Below are positions 36,701 to 49,124 of a stretch of 64,000 nucleotides of DNA, one piece after another. The notes under the pieces are model-generated. The model saw only the letters and a program-made list of their open reading frames with translations. It searched no databases and had not been told where the DNA came from. The translations under genes were made by a program, and so were the position numbers. This DNA comes from Styela clava. Its lineage: Eukaryota; Chordata; Ascidiacea; Stolidobranchia; Styelidae. Each line of letters opens with the position of its first letter. Positions within the stretch are counted from its first letter, which is position 1. The stretch is from positions 6,191,001 through 6,255,000 of the forward strand of contig NC_135258.1 of NCBI RefSeq assembly GCF_964204865.1, written 5' to 3'.

Positions 36701-39700
36701 CTTTGTCGAATGACCGTTCAGGAAATTACTCCCTTCAAGGCGATTTCACCATCTGTTCGTTGGCAGGAATGAGCATGTCAGCGTAAACAAAGTCTGTTCT
36801 TTTTCTCTCGTTTTTGTTTGTTTAATATTTCGAATAATTGCCAGTCGGCTGTTTACCGTTTATTTCGTGTTAAGAGTTAGCTGTTTAAGTATGTTATTAA
36901 CCTGCCTGTTGGTTTGGTCGTAAACTTTAGCAACCTTCAATATTGTTGTAATCAATTGATTATTGGACCTCAACATTGCTATATCAATTTATTCGGACTT
37001 CTACATTCTACAATACTGGAATCATTTGTTTTTTTATCACCACACAATTTCGTATTTCACGTGACTGCAATAGATCTCAATCACATTCAAGTTGTGGAGT
37101 TGTTAACATCGAGAAACCAGGCAGGTTATACATAAAAGAAAGTTAATAGCGCGAAGTGTCACCTCCCAACACGTTATAGGCTTCTTGTAGAGCCTCATCA
37201 TAAGTACTAAGTCGCTTATAATCTACACTCCTGAACCCACTGTTTATGATTCCATTAGTATTTATAGTGTTGTTTTGATTGATAGGTTCCGAATCCCATT
37301 ATGATAATGCTCAACAGAGTGAAAATACTCGGTGAAATAACCTTATCGAGCAATGAAACTAGGAAGAACGTTTTTTTTTAGTAGGAAAAGGAGTTGAGGG
37401 AAAAATAAAATCAGTTTTGCGCCTAGCATTGTGGCCACCCCACTAACTTCTCCACGAGCCCCAGATTGGAAAGTACTGATATGTCTACATTCGATAAATG
37501 CAGAAACATTAAATTTAAATAAAAACCGTTATTCCAGGTTCAAGCATCTGTATCGACGTCGATATCTATAACGGTTCCAGGTGTTGAAGACAATACTGTT
37601 TATGCTCTTACTATTACATCAAATGTTGACCGAGTTGGTCCATATCTATTACCACCAGGAACAACCGTTACATCAGGTATGAAATTTACGTGAACATGTA
37701 TGATATTTTATACAAACTGTTACCCATTTTCCTCAAAACTAGTATCAGGACAACAAGACTAGCTGTACATACATACAAGATGTAATATGTGTTTCGGAGA
37801 ACGCAAATCTTTTTGTCTCAGTATCGCATATTAAAAATATCATACGTGGATCAGGACATCAGGTGAAGAGTGTGCAGTTTAATCACGGATCATTGACACA
37901 TCAATTAGCTACTTGTGTATTTCTTAGCAATATTGTCAGTAGATACTGATTTAAATGTAATTTCAAGCACTTAACACCCGTAGAGTAATGAATCTACCGA
38001 CACCATACGTCGATAAATCATAGCATTTCAAATTTTTCACCTCTAGCTCAAACCATAGTTGCCTAGAATGACGCTGATGCCAAGGCGCCGTTTAAAGAAG
38101 CCTCCATAAAATATCAAATAAAATATTCTAGTAGATACGATTTAAAATTACGAAATTTTAGAAGTTGATATATTTGTCTTACAGCACCTTCAAGTCCGTT
38201 ATTCACCGTCGCACGTGATAGTGATGTTCAGCTTACACTGGCAATACAAGCTGTAGATGGAGCAACATCTTACTTGGTTTCATATATACAGGTAATATGA
38301 CTGTTTCTTACAATATACGTTATGTGCAAGCTTCGTACATTGTACTGGCCAATTGTAGCTTGCTATTGAATTCACGTCCAATTACCCAGTAATTGCAAAT
38401 ACTTTGACGGTAATACTTTGATTTCAAAATTGGTTGAAGATGCAAAAAGCGAATACGAAATCAACTCTTTTTATATATTGCAAAAAAGTATTATACTCTA
38501 CTTTTGAATTTTTCAAATATACTACAATCATCAAAATTTTGTTGCAGTTGTTCAAATTCAAACTCAAACTGACAAGTGTAGAAGCATCTTTATCTGTTGA
38601 TGCTATAAATATTACCTGATGTCAATGATTTTAAGCTTTTAAAGCAGAAATTTTACACCATAAATTAGCTTGTTATTTTTTATTTTTGAACATTTGAAGT
38701 TGATGCCACAGTTATTATTTAAAAGCCTCATCTCAGAATATAAATATTAATATATACTCATAAATTTCAGGCCAATTGTCCCAACTGCACTGCTCAGACT
38801 GCAACGTCTACTGACACAACTGTAGTTCTGAGTGAACTCACAGCATATACAACATACAGGTATGTTAAGTTTTATTGCCTATGTTATGAAGCTATAACCG
38901 AGAATATCGGTCGGAGACCGAAGACTTATCGATCGAAACTGCAGAATAACAGATAATAACCGAGAATATCGGTCGGAGACCGAAGACTTATCGATCGAAA
39001 CTGCAGATCGAAACTGCAGTTTCGATTCATGACTCTATAGTGACACCGCGTGTCAAATCACTAATTAATTAATAACTCGCTAATACGCATAATTCATCCA
39101 AAATCAATAGGCTTCTGGTCGGGATATGATGAATGCACATGCAAAATTCAATCACGCCTTCGTGAGATATCGCGTGAATCTAACAGACAGACAGACAAAC
39201 AGACAAATACCTATCAACATCCTTACCGATCTAAAGATCGATAAGTAACAAGTTCTTACACTTGTTACTATTGACTATTTATAATCATTTTTGTCTTATT
39301 TTGACTGATGGAATTTTTTATACAAGGGGAATTAAAACTCATAAATTTCCTAAATGCATCTACAAAAGAAGAAAATTTATATGACACTGTAGCCAAGCTA
39401 TAAGTAGTCTTTGCGTGCTTTACACAAAAGTCATGTTCTCTCACGATTATGTCCAAATAACCTGAGTTGTTCTTTTTTGTCACTCTATATTTCAACTTGT
39501 CATACGGATCACAAAAAAAATAGCAAATATGATTGGACCGAGCGGTATTACAATTCTCCCTTTACATCATAACGTTGGTATTCCATTTATAATTGAATTC
39601 GCTGCTCTCACTTATTCAAATAGAAGATATTTGTTCAATTCACTTGTTTGATTTGCCGCAATTCTCCTTTTTAACTTCACAAGGAAATTTTATACCGCAA

Positions 39701-42700
39701 TTTCCACCTAGACCCGCTAGTCTGTAGAATCTCTTCCTCGGAGCTATTTGCTCGTATTTTGTGTCAACACCTTTCCAACATTCAATAATTTATTTCTTCT
39801 CTATATTTGCAGAATATCTGTATTTGCTGTCTCCGCAGCTGGAACGAGTTCGGGATCTACCTTATCACAGCAAACAAGGGCAGGAAGTAAGTTTATTTTC
39901 TTCGGATAGCGTTGTTACAATGTTTATTTTCTGTTCTATAAAATAATCCAACCCACCCATTTTGTGTGTACCTTTTGAATGTAATACAAATGTGACTGAC
40001 ATGAAGCCAAATGCCATTGTAGATGTTAAAACGACTGCTGTTTTGCATCTGTTTACAAAATCAAGACTGCCCGAGAGGAATGATTTTAAACCAATCATAT
40101 CCTATAGAAGCAGTCAATGACATTGAGTTAAAGATGCCAGAAAATCCGAATTATTTATATATACCTCCATTGTAGACTTTGCAATGTAAAAACTTCATGC
40201 CAGATCAAATATCCAAATGTGGAACCTGCCAGATACATGATCAAATATATGTACCCACGCATTGTACTTTTTCACACTTTCAAGCTCCTACTCTCAGAGA
40301 TCAAAACTACAGAATATCTTTTACAAATACGAGCGATACAGAGACGTACCCTCCCTATTACACTGTCACAGTTAACAACGTATGTGAAGAAAAGCATGTT
40401 GTATTCAATGAAGATACTGGAGTAATCACAAAAATGATTTATATAGTTACTCAAGATGGATCAACAGGTAAATGGAATTATACCTACTTTTAAAACTCAA
40501 ATGATATTCATAAATATATATGTTTATTTTATGCTTTTTTCTACAAATAAAGCTGTTTATAAAAGCCATTGATATGTCTGATTCAGAAGCTAGTATTTTT
40601 TTTTTCGGAATGACCAGATTTTCTAGTTCAGCATTTGTTACCCATTTTATTGGGTAAGTTAGTGTTCATGTGATTTTAACCCATTTTAATCTGCGATACA
40701 AAAATACTTAAAACCAAAGTTGTTTGTTGAGTACAAGTAGACCAAAATCGGGTCGATTAAATTTAAATTTGCCCAATGATGTATGTTAAAAGATCTGCGA
40801 TTTTGATCGCTGCAAGAACACTCTAGCAAAGTGATTCATAGTCTGTTGTTCACTTTGTTTCAAAATAAAAATTTTCCATGAATTACTATAAACAACATGT
40901 TGAAAGACTAATCTTGGCCATTAATATTTCAGTCAGCATTGATTTATCAAGATTTTGGGCAACTTCTTCCAAAGAAGATGTTTCTTCCCCTTATGTTACC
41001 CTTACCGTTCCATGCGAAAATAACAGTGATCGAAAAAGGCGTGCTGTTGTGAACAATGGTGTAGTTATTGGTAAGTTCATTATTGTAACTGATAATTTTA
41101 CAAAAAAATATAATGTTTTCAGTGGTGGATGTTACCTTGGCCCTTGACCCCATAAAATTTTTTCATATTCTTTCCAGCCAATGCCAATGCTAGATGTTTT
41201 ATGTTTATTTTAAAAAGGTTTCAGCGAGAGCGTGTAAATGAATACACTTTGCAAAAGCTCAATATATTTCAAAATACTCAGGCGGTTGCCGTGAAAAATT
41301 ATAGACAGATAATTTTAGCATATCCTATTTCTGTTTTTTCAGGAACGTTTTTTGGTTACCGCAAATGTACTTTAACTCTTTTACTGAATATTTCGATTTA
41401 TACCCATACTTTGATACATACCCACCTTCAAACATATTTCCTTGCATAAAGGTGCTGACAATACTTGCCAAACGGGTACGAATAGAGAATGTAATGGACA
41501 ATTGAAACCAGACACAGCTTACACTATACGAGTATGTGGTGCGAATGAAGAAAACAATTCAGTTTGTACTAAACCGAGTGTAATTGTAAATACTGATTCT
41601 GAGCCTCCATGTAAGTAAATATACACTGTGTGAATTATATGGATTTTTTCCGTGGGCTATATGGACTTGCCAAGCTTGGTTGAGAACCTGTACGTTTATT
41701 GTCTTCAAACATTTATTGCTGAAAAACAAGTCTGCTATATAAACTCGATCTGAAACTTTAAATCTGAAACATTCGTATATCATTAGAGCCAGAGATTTTA
41801 TACTGAAAATGAATTTATCCAGCAGAGCTGAATTGGGGTAAATTTTACAACAAGAAAATATGTTAACACATTTATCCGTAGCACATATAGTGGCTGTGCA
41901 TTAGCTAACGATACTTCATCTTACTATGGAGAGACTGTCCAGATCATCAACATGTGTTCATATTTTCTTTACGGTACGTAAACGGCAGTTTACAATTTTA
42001 CATCATCGTTGATAAATTCAATTTTGCTTTTGGAAATTTGGAAATTGGAAAACGATAGAATGAAATTTGGAGAACCCTTGATATGAGATGTGGGTTACAA
42101 AATAGAATGCAAAGAAACTAACCTTAAGCTAGGTTTTAAAATAAATGTTATTTAGCGTTTTACCCTTTTTTTTCAGCACGTGGAGCAGGTGAAATAGCTG
42201 CGATTGTGCTTATCTCCATCTCATCACTCATTATCATCATTCTTATTATTGTATATTGCGGGGAAAGAAGGTAATCACATTGATATCAATAACATTATTG
42301 TCGTACCATAAGGTAATATTAAACAGACTATCTTAGCACGCCATAGATAGATTGATCCAATCGTTTATTTGCAAATCAAGAAAGTTATTTGCGTTAAATT
42401 AGCTTTTTGAATTTTCTTTTGTTAGTATAAATGATTGAAAAAGTTTGTAAAAAAGTAGTTTGTAGACGAGTGTCTTTTGAAGTCTTATTCATATGGAGAG
42501 TGTTTTTTAGTGTTTTTAGTGTTTTACCTACAATTTTTTTTAACCAGGCGGTCTTATTTTGGAAAACATAGAGTATCCAGACGTGGAAAACCAAATCCAA
42601 CATTTGAAAGTACGAAGAGTCAACAGAAATGTCAGGTGGATCCAGCAGAAAGCCTCAGACACAATAAGCAGTTGTGAGTATCTCATTAGAAAGCATATTT

Positions 42701-43039
42701 TGAAAATTTCACTTACATCTCAAATTTTGATCGCAGCTATAAAAGCAGTTTGTATGAAAACTATCTGTTATATATCATTTCCCCCCTTAATATAGTCTTT
42801 ATTTTAGCACTCAATTTGTTTTGATGCTACTTTATTACAATCGTCACCTCTCCTATTTGTTTTTATAGTTCTTTTGCAAGCGTTTAGGAGGAAAGGGTTT
42901 TTAGTTTTTTTATGGCTCAATTTATACAAAATATATATTAAATATTATACCATACTTGACATTTTTAATTTTTTTCAGGCGTAACAAGCAAAAGAATGGC
43001 GGTCTGAATACAGCTATAATACTAATCTACAAGCGATAG
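30712..43039 (+). CDS. FN3-repeat transmembrane receptor, RPTP-like ectodomain without phosphatase domain (18 exons)
   Basis: Exons: 30712-30787, 31564-31766, 34004-34182, 34606-34772, 34896-35013, 35513-35629, 35917-36002, 36116-36258, 37538-37676, 38185-38291, 38771-38859, 39813-39886, 40204-40467, 40933-41070, 41452-41610, 42177-42270, 42548-42673, 42979-43039. All have GT-AG ends and matching phases; together they make 2340 nt (779 residues plus TAG). The signal peptide starts MWKIVLCLCIVVRISKG. About five FN3 domains follow, with L-x-P-x-T-x-Y core motifs (LTPNTEYTLT, LTAYTTYRISV); phase-1 introns separate the domains. Exons 13-15 are cysteine-rich, with a furin-type DRKRR and then ECNGQLKPDTAYTIRV. 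That last motif is like the membrane-proximal part of receptor tyrosine phosphatases. Helix: AAIVLISISSLIIIILIIVY. The tail (about 60 residues) starts CGERRRSYFGKH and is basic, with no enzyme domain. It is probably a cell-surface adhesion or signalling receptor; the ligand is unknown. Confidence 0.85.
31997..33791. mobile_element. hAT-like element in intron 2 of the FN3 receptor gene (about 1.8 kb)
   Basis: The left end CAGGGGTATGCAAACT and inverted right end CAGTGGTGTGCAACCT are matching terminal repeats, with GGCCCGCGGGCCAAATGCGG next to the left end and related GC-rich text near the right. Flanks ACTTATAT (31989-31996) and CCTTATAT (33792-33799) agree in seven of eight bases. Short ORFs inside (32029-32262, 32578-32853, 33097-33318) look like a decayed transposase relic and give no clear domain. 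Confidence 0.65.
38894..39250. repeat. Intronic repeat with palindromic words and a 62-bp duplication
   Basis: Lies between exons 11 and 12 of the FN3 receptor. A unit of about 50 bp, containing ATATCGGTCGGAGACCGAAG and ending GATCGAAACTGCAG, starts at 38894 and again at 38956. It is followed by an overlapping palindrome CGAAACTGCAGTTTCG, a run of ACAGACAGACAGAC at about 39183, and CGATCTAAAGATCG near the end. The style suggests a SINE or MITE remnant. Confidence 0.5.
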
Positions 43040-43639
43040 AAATTTCAAACATAACCTTTTTTTATAAATTTACTCCAACTATAATATGAATTATGACAAC
43101 TAATTTATTTCTCGTGGAAATTAAGGAATTATTTCATATATCGTAATAGCATATTCTCCAACATGAATGAACCTGCCAAATTATAGAATATACAGTAACA
43201 AAGTCAATAATATTGAATAGAAATATAGCTAATCCCAAATGGAAATTTTACTTGTCCGTGTTTTCATAATGCACATGATAAAACGATCCTTTGTTCACAT
43301 CTTCCACTATTCATTAATTATGATAAATGTCCAAGCCATTTTGCTGTTTTTTTTATTAGAAAATAATCAATTTTGTAGAATATTCCTGCAATTAAACTAC
43401 ATCTAAATAGTAATGCATAGTTCTTTAAGAGTCAAAAGATTCAAATTTTTTTCATTATTTTCGTTCTTCAATCAAACAATCATATTTTGTCTTGCTTGTA
43501 TGCAAACTAACTATCAGTATTTTATGCACAACTAAGATTAACAATACCTATTTCGTGTGTCTTCAACTTAACTTCTATCACTTCATACTAATAGGTTTAA
43601 ATAAACCACAAAATTAATAGTAGTCGAGTTATGTATGGT
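43040..43639 (+). other. Probable 3' UTR and downstream flank of the FN3 receptor
   Basis: AT-rich sequence directly after the TAG at 43037-43039. A TTAAATAAACC sequence near 43596 contains AATAAA and could be the polyadenylation signal. No other ORF is credible here. Confidence 0.35.
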
Positions 43640-43985
43640 TGATGAAAATATAAAATGGTGAGTTGAAACGCATAAAATAAAACTTCTGTTCAAATTTATT
43701 GTCACACCGACTTTAAACTAATTTGGTGAGAACCACGTCCTTATAACATTGTGTAATATGCAACTGGATTTTGCTACCTAGTTTCGCTTATATGACAGTG
43801 GCACTCAGGTACTGGTATAGGCTTTGCAAGGCAAAGGGATCAAAATGGGTCGCACGTACCAAATTATCTAAACTAAAATCTTGTTTCGCGGGCACATCAT
43901 TCAAAACTTGCACTTCTCCGCGGCCGCACAATTTTTCTTTGCGGTCCATATTTGACTCTCGGGACGCAGTTTGTACACCCATGTA
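43640..43985 (-). mobile_element. Truncated hAT-like fragment, same family as the intron 2 element
   Basis: The reverse strand matches 32040-32310. Both share AATTTATTGTCACACCGACT (here about 43695), the ACAATGTTATAA/TTATAACATTGT word, GCCACTGTCATAT/ATGACAGTGGC, and GCGGCC-rich text next to an AAATTGTGCGG-like end (43915-43945). It lies about 0.6 kb after the stop codon of the FN3 receptor and in opposite orientation to the intronic copy. Confidence 0.6.
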
Positions 43986-45272
43986 TTATAGGTTTCATGT
44001 TCGCACAGTTACAAACAGCAAAGACCATCGTCACGCGTTTCTGGTCAAAAAGCCGAAACATTTTGAGACGATATTTTTACAATGACTTCTCATAGGGTAC
44101 TTTTTTTTATTTCATGCGAAACCGTAACGCCTCATACTGATCGTTTGTAAAGTTGTGTTTGGGTATTGTGAACAAAAACATGCTATGTGAGATTTCCAAG
44201 ATGGATTAAAATCAGATGTTCAGTACTACATAGGAATTCCATCCACCACCAGCAAACAATCGTCTCTCATAAACGATTTTAACCACTATCAACTCAGCTT
44301 AAAGCCAGAAATGACAAATTAAACATTGTTTCTTGTTCTGAGGAAAAGTGCAAACATTTTATGAAAGCATTTTGATTATGCATATCATGCCATCTCTTGA
44401 TCAGTGTGGTACTGCATTACGGATATGGGTATAATCAAATTATTAAACCCTCACTTCTTGACTAAGGTTTAGTGCTGAGCGAAAAGATTAAACACTTCAG
44501 GAAAAAGCGTGTAAAAGAAAATAATCAGTATATAGTTTTAGGCGTGTGCCATACTTCGCTGTTTTTTAATTTAGATTAAATAGCGCATGGACTTGTCTAT
44601 AACCTTGTTTGGGATGAGAACTAAAACACATAACTAAATAAATAAAAGACTATTCTTCATCCTTCATTTTTTACTTTAAGTCATTTGTTCCACACGCGTT
44701 TACTTCGACCAAGGCTCTGTAAAAGCAGCCAGTGATATATAACGCGCTACTTTATATAAAAAAACCGGAATCTGTCACAATTTACCGCTAGATGTGTGGT
44801 TCCATACTTCACTCATCTGTTCTGTAATTACAACATAATAAACCCATATCTACTTGTCTCTCATCTTGTACTTAGAGGTGATATAATGACATTTATGAGA
44901 GAGGCTGCACTTTTTTCTCGAATTTAATTTTGTCGGAGTAATAAGTTATCATAAGTGTAGCATCCTAAATTACCCTAACGAAAAATTGAATCTCCAGCGC
45001 AATCTGTATTCCTTACTCCAACCTGTTTTTGGCATGCTCGTTTATATGAACCATATAAATAGTTTAGTGTTCATTGTTGTTGCTTATAAATTACTTCAAT
45101 TGACATTTACATTTTTATCATTAGCTACTACAAGAAATAGTATAGAATTGAATTAAATAAAGTTCACAAACGACTATATTCAAATATTTTAAAATTCTTT
45201 GAACAAGTTGAAATATATCATTTCCTGGTAACTAGAATCTACAAACATGTACTAGACTAAACAAATGAAAAA
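43986..45272. other. Intergenic, no gene seen
   Basis: AT-rich stretch between a hAT-like fragment and the second kinase-like copy. I see no exon chain or strong repeat. Confidence 0.3.
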
Positions 45273-46553
45273 CTAAACGTTGATACTTTTCCAGAATTCA
45301 TGATCAACAACCTGCTGAATTGTTGGCCGTTGGTCTTCATCTTTGTGAGTCATTTGTGTATGCAAATCACGGGCTAAGTGAGGATTGGGAATCAGTAAAT
45401 CACTACGATCATTATCTTGCGTAACATATTTGAATGACCTATATGTGTTAAGGTTGTCAGACCACAATCTATACAAGATATTACCCAGCATATTTATATC
45501 ACTTTCAGTGCTAAGTTTTGAAAAAACTATGGAGGAAAATATGCTACGGTTATAAAGACTAATTTTCACGTTTTGCATGTCAAGTGAAAACAGAATACAC
45601 CACTTCCATGTTCCATGAGCAATATTATGTTTATGCAGATGTTGTAGACCACTAACTAACTGTTTTGCTTGTACGAGAGCAAGTCTAGGATCAAAAGGAA
45701 ATTTATTTTGTTTCCTCTCTTCGTAATATGTCTCAAGAGTTAGAAACTGGCATCTTTCAGTGACAACAAAATGTTTATTTCTTTCTTTTAACAAACCACT
45801 AGCAAAGACAGAGAGTACATTTGGATGTGGATGTTGCTGAAGAACTTTCGTTTTGTGAAGTAAGTCTTCATTCCAGTTGGAAAACACCCATATTTCTAAA
45901 GGTTTTGCAACTGAATTAGAAAGTTTCAGTTGGCCTTCATAAACTTTGAAATGAAAATTGTCATCAATCAATTTGTCTGTAAACCATCAGATGTCATCAG
46001 TTAAATGCTGGCGATCTGAAAATATCTCATTTAAAAAAAATGGAAAGTTAAATAAAAAACTCCATCTGAAATGAAGAACAATTTAATGATTTACAAAAAA
46101 ATAGATATTAACACTGTGGGTTATATTATCCAAATAAAACATGGTTATGTTTAAAAATTTAAAACGCTTCCAGTCGCACATTTAAAATGCAAAGTTATAT
46201 CAAGTATTCATATTCAGTGTAAGCAACATGTCTGGGACCGGATCGATGGATCTGAAACCAGAATTTAACCATGTTGAGGAAAACTATCAATGACAGAATC
46301 AATTTTAGCACAGACTTAGTTTTAAAGGTAAACGAACATTTATGATCACAAGATCAATTTATTCACTGAATTCAGGGTCCGGCTTAAGGTCAAATTGTCC
46401 GGCTTAAGGTCTTTGTGCACCACAAGTTTATCATGAATGTATTGTATTCCAGTGAATAACTGTTTTGCAAAATTCAGTGCAAGTTCAGGATCAAATGGGA
46501 TTCCGTCATTCTTTTGATTTTCCACAAAACTTCTCAAGTTTTCTTGGTTACAT
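45273..46553 (-). pseudogene. IRE1-like kinase plus pseudokinase, copy 2 (truncated)
   Basis: The last exon, 46015-45273, is homologous to 11706-10968 of copy 1 and gives an almost complete pseudokinase domain (VYEGQLK, HPNVLSVFASG, QLVSGLQHLHKHNIAHG, DQRPTIQQVVDHEFW). The catalytic loop reads HGTWKW, DFG is absent, and the equivalent activation segment differs from copy 1. An in-frame TGA at 45987-45989 stands where copy 1 has TGG. Upstream, 46553-46375 keeps only the middle of the first kinase domain (KCNQENLRSFVENQKNDG to VHKDLKPDN). It then leaves the family sequence and stops, so the DFG and C-lobe are lost. Counterparts of the two middle exons of copy 1 are not found. It is a pseudogene unless exons are elsewhere. 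Confidence 0.7.
46377..46411. repeat. 15-bp direct repeat at the break in kinase copy 2
   Basis: GTCCGGCTTAAGGTC occurs at 46377-46391 and again at 46397-46411. The second lies in true kinase coding sequence (the DLKPDN codons on the minus strand); the first follows the point where homology to copy 1 ends. Confidence 0.75.
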
Positions 46554-46589
46554 TTGCAAATAGGTTTGATTAAACCTCTCATAGAACAT

Positions 46590-46612
46590 GAATATGACGC
46601 GGCACACAGTTT
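46590..46612. mobile_element. hAT-like terminal repeat fragment upstream of kinase copy 2
   Basis: Read inverted, the sequence is CAGCGGTTCCCAAACTGTGTG, the outer end of a hAT-type element. It lies just upstream of the point where copy 2 loses similarity to the N-lobe of copy 1, so an insertion may have caused that truncation. Confidence 0.4.
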
Positions 46613-47139
46613 GGGAACCGCTGGCCTAACTGCATCAAATCGCTTTTCCAAACTCCGAACGAACCAACAGAGATTTACGTATTTGTGCAATTATATAGCT
46701 TGTATATCATTGACAGATCAGTGAGTCTGTAAAGAGCTTCTTTAGGATACGATAAGAAATCAGTTTTAGCTTGTCAACGTAGCAAAAGGCGCGAGTGTGC
46801 GACGTATTACGTAGAAATAGAAAAAAAAAGAACAATTCCGAGTGTCGGTACCAATAGGGAAGGGAAGGTAGAAATGGGTTTTATTCAAACGCCTCAAACT
46901 CATTCCCAACACTCAATGAAGACTCGGATTTGCGCGTTCCAAAAGTAACGGTTCCGTCTTGAAGTGATATTTTATTCTCAACGCGGAACCTATATAATGC
47001 AAATAACTAGTTAATCTTAATAAAGCGACTCCACACTGGTCGATTATATTATTTTTAAGATTTTTGTGGAATTGAATTCAATTCCAAAAAAGCAAGTTAC
47101 GTTCGTTAAGACTCAACTTTGACATTCTTTTACTTTTTT

Positions 47140-47830
47140 GTTATAAGACATAATAGGCCACGACATTTTGAATGATATCTCACTGTATTTCTTTCCTGGT
47201 GATTTACTTAAGTAAATTTTACTATTTTCCACTACTTATGATTTCCACAATGGTATGCAGCGATATCACGCTCGCTATTCCACACTATATTTTCTAACGA
47301 CAATACATTACGAGTCAAGGAAGGATTTACGTGCGAACCTAATTACGCGACTCTGTAGCTGCCAACGCTTGAATGAACTATTTCGAAAAGGAGGTTGTTA
47401 CTCGATCGTCTGTGCTAAATAAATTTGGTAAATTTACTGTGATTTTAGTGTGATATCGATACCAGGATATCGAGTAATGGTTATGTTCCAGAAAAGGTTT
47501 GATGCACAGGACAACGATGCCTTCCTTATATACAGCATTCATACCCTAATCGAGAATAATTTTTGAGTTGTTTGACCTTCAAATTTATCCCGGAATAAGA
47601 CCGCACTATCCGATGACAACCACTGGTCTGTACAACCAATGTTTCAATACGCCGTACCGATTATTTGTAGAGCGCTATTGTGTATAAAAAATAACATGGC
47701 GTCTTTTTGTTATGGGTATTATTTTTTAGCGAAGATGTAGAACGCTACATGAGAAAAGTGTAATGGTATACTAGAGCCCTCGCTAATTTGAATTTACAAG
47801 CCCATCTGCGTGTCTTATGTAGGGTTTTAT
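47140..47830. repeat. Diverged member of the unclassified repeat family
   Basis: Shares TGTATTTCTTTCCTGGTG, CGATATCACGCTCGCTATTC, GATTTTAGTGTGATATCGAT and GTTATGGGTATTATTTTTTA with the array at 15-21 kb and with 49125-50300. It has no coding sequence I can support. Confidence 0.5.
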
Positions 47831-48504
47831 TTTTATATAACAAAACAGCTAGTTTTAAATCAAGTTTTTTTGTATCTTTTTATTTTTTATTGCAATATCC
47901 CTTGCATCGCAGTGAAACTATGCCATAATGTTGCGTTGTAGCAGCGGCACACGCTGCCGGAATTTTATTTTAATTTAAAAAATGGAGGGCCTGCTACGGT
48001 GCAGAAGCAGCAATCAGGGGCCAGCACACCGCCTAAATACGGCATACGATTACAATAATAGGGAAAATACATAGAACGGCGGCAATCTACGTAGGCTCGA
48101 ATCAGGGCCGGATTTATACGATGAGACTCTCTACTAGGCTATGCCAATTGTGAGGCCCTTATGTAATGGACGTTTTAAAGCAATGATTACAATATCTTTG
48201 TGACATTTTTCCGGAATGGAGTCAATTCCAAAACATTTTATTGCTTTATTGTTATATAGAAGGGGTGATTAACCCATTTGCTATCGCGGGTTATTTTATC
48301 AGTCACCGCTGAGTGAGCGGGCCGCGCAAATTTTTATTCATGCTATGATACCTGTTAATTTTCATCAACAAAAACAAAGTTATTTGATAAAGTTATAAGC
48401 TGAATTTATAAGCTGAAGTTATTTAATGATATATTGCAGCATAAAAAAAATGGAACATTCCATGCATTTTTGCTTAGTGAGATTTTTGAAAACTTTACGG
48501 GTAC

Positions 48505-48672
48505 TTCCATAGTATGTGTACCAGGTTAGGGTTAGGGTCAGCCAGAATTTTAGTTCGATTTTCCTTATTTTAGTTCTATTTCGAGTTCGGGGACTGTCTA
48601 TATGAGCCAAGTGAGTATACCCTCTGCCCATAGGCTTCCGCCCTTTTAAACAACTTGATGTAAAGTAGGCGA
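48505..48672. repeat. Dispersed repeat, partner at 62896-63055
   Basis: Both copies contain TATG(T)GTACCAGGTTAGGG-like text, CGATTTTCCTTATTTTAGTT, GCCAAGTGA and ACAACTTGATGT in the same order and orientation over about 160 bases. They stand on opposite sides of the BEL/Pao element. Confidence 0.6.
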
Positions 48673-49124
48673 ACAAAATTTGGTACCTTCATGTTGATAC
48701 AGATGGGGAATTCGGGATCTTTTGTACAAAGCCCCCGCCATAAAGAACCACCACCGATACAAATAATAATAATAAAATGAAAATAATTCAGTTATGGTTT
48801 TAGGGCGAGGAATGCAGATTGCGTCAAATGCAAATATTAAAATCATTCCTAATCCGAGCCGCAACTCGATAATTACTAATTTGTCAGAACGTGGTTTTTT
48901 CCTATGTGTTTGGCGATAAAGCAGAGTACTATGCTTAAACCATGGTTATTTTGATTCATTGTTAAAGATTATCGATGATCCAACAAAACAAAATTAATTA
49001 GAAATAGCGTTGCCAATAATATAAATAATACCGGCTCTGCAGTTTTGTATTTACAAACCCTAATGATTTATGCCTTCCAGTCAAACAAACACTGAATCGC
49101 CTGAATGCTTCGCCATGAATGCAT

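Noticed and set aside
39183-39210. ACAGACAGACAGACAAACAGAC run as a possible CRISPR-like or satellite array
   Set aside because: Simple tetranucleotide repeat within an intronic repeat; eukaryotic context excludes CRISPR.
40176-40203. Alternative acceptor TTGTAG at 40175 for exon 13 of the FN3 receptor
   Set aside because: In the required phase it runs into TAA at once; the acceptor at 40203 keeps the frame open and makes the total length a multiple of three.
48525-48545. GGTTAGGGTTAGGG, resembling telomeric repeat
   Set aside because: Only two units, lying inside a dispersed repeat whose partner at 62915 has a single GGTTAGGG.
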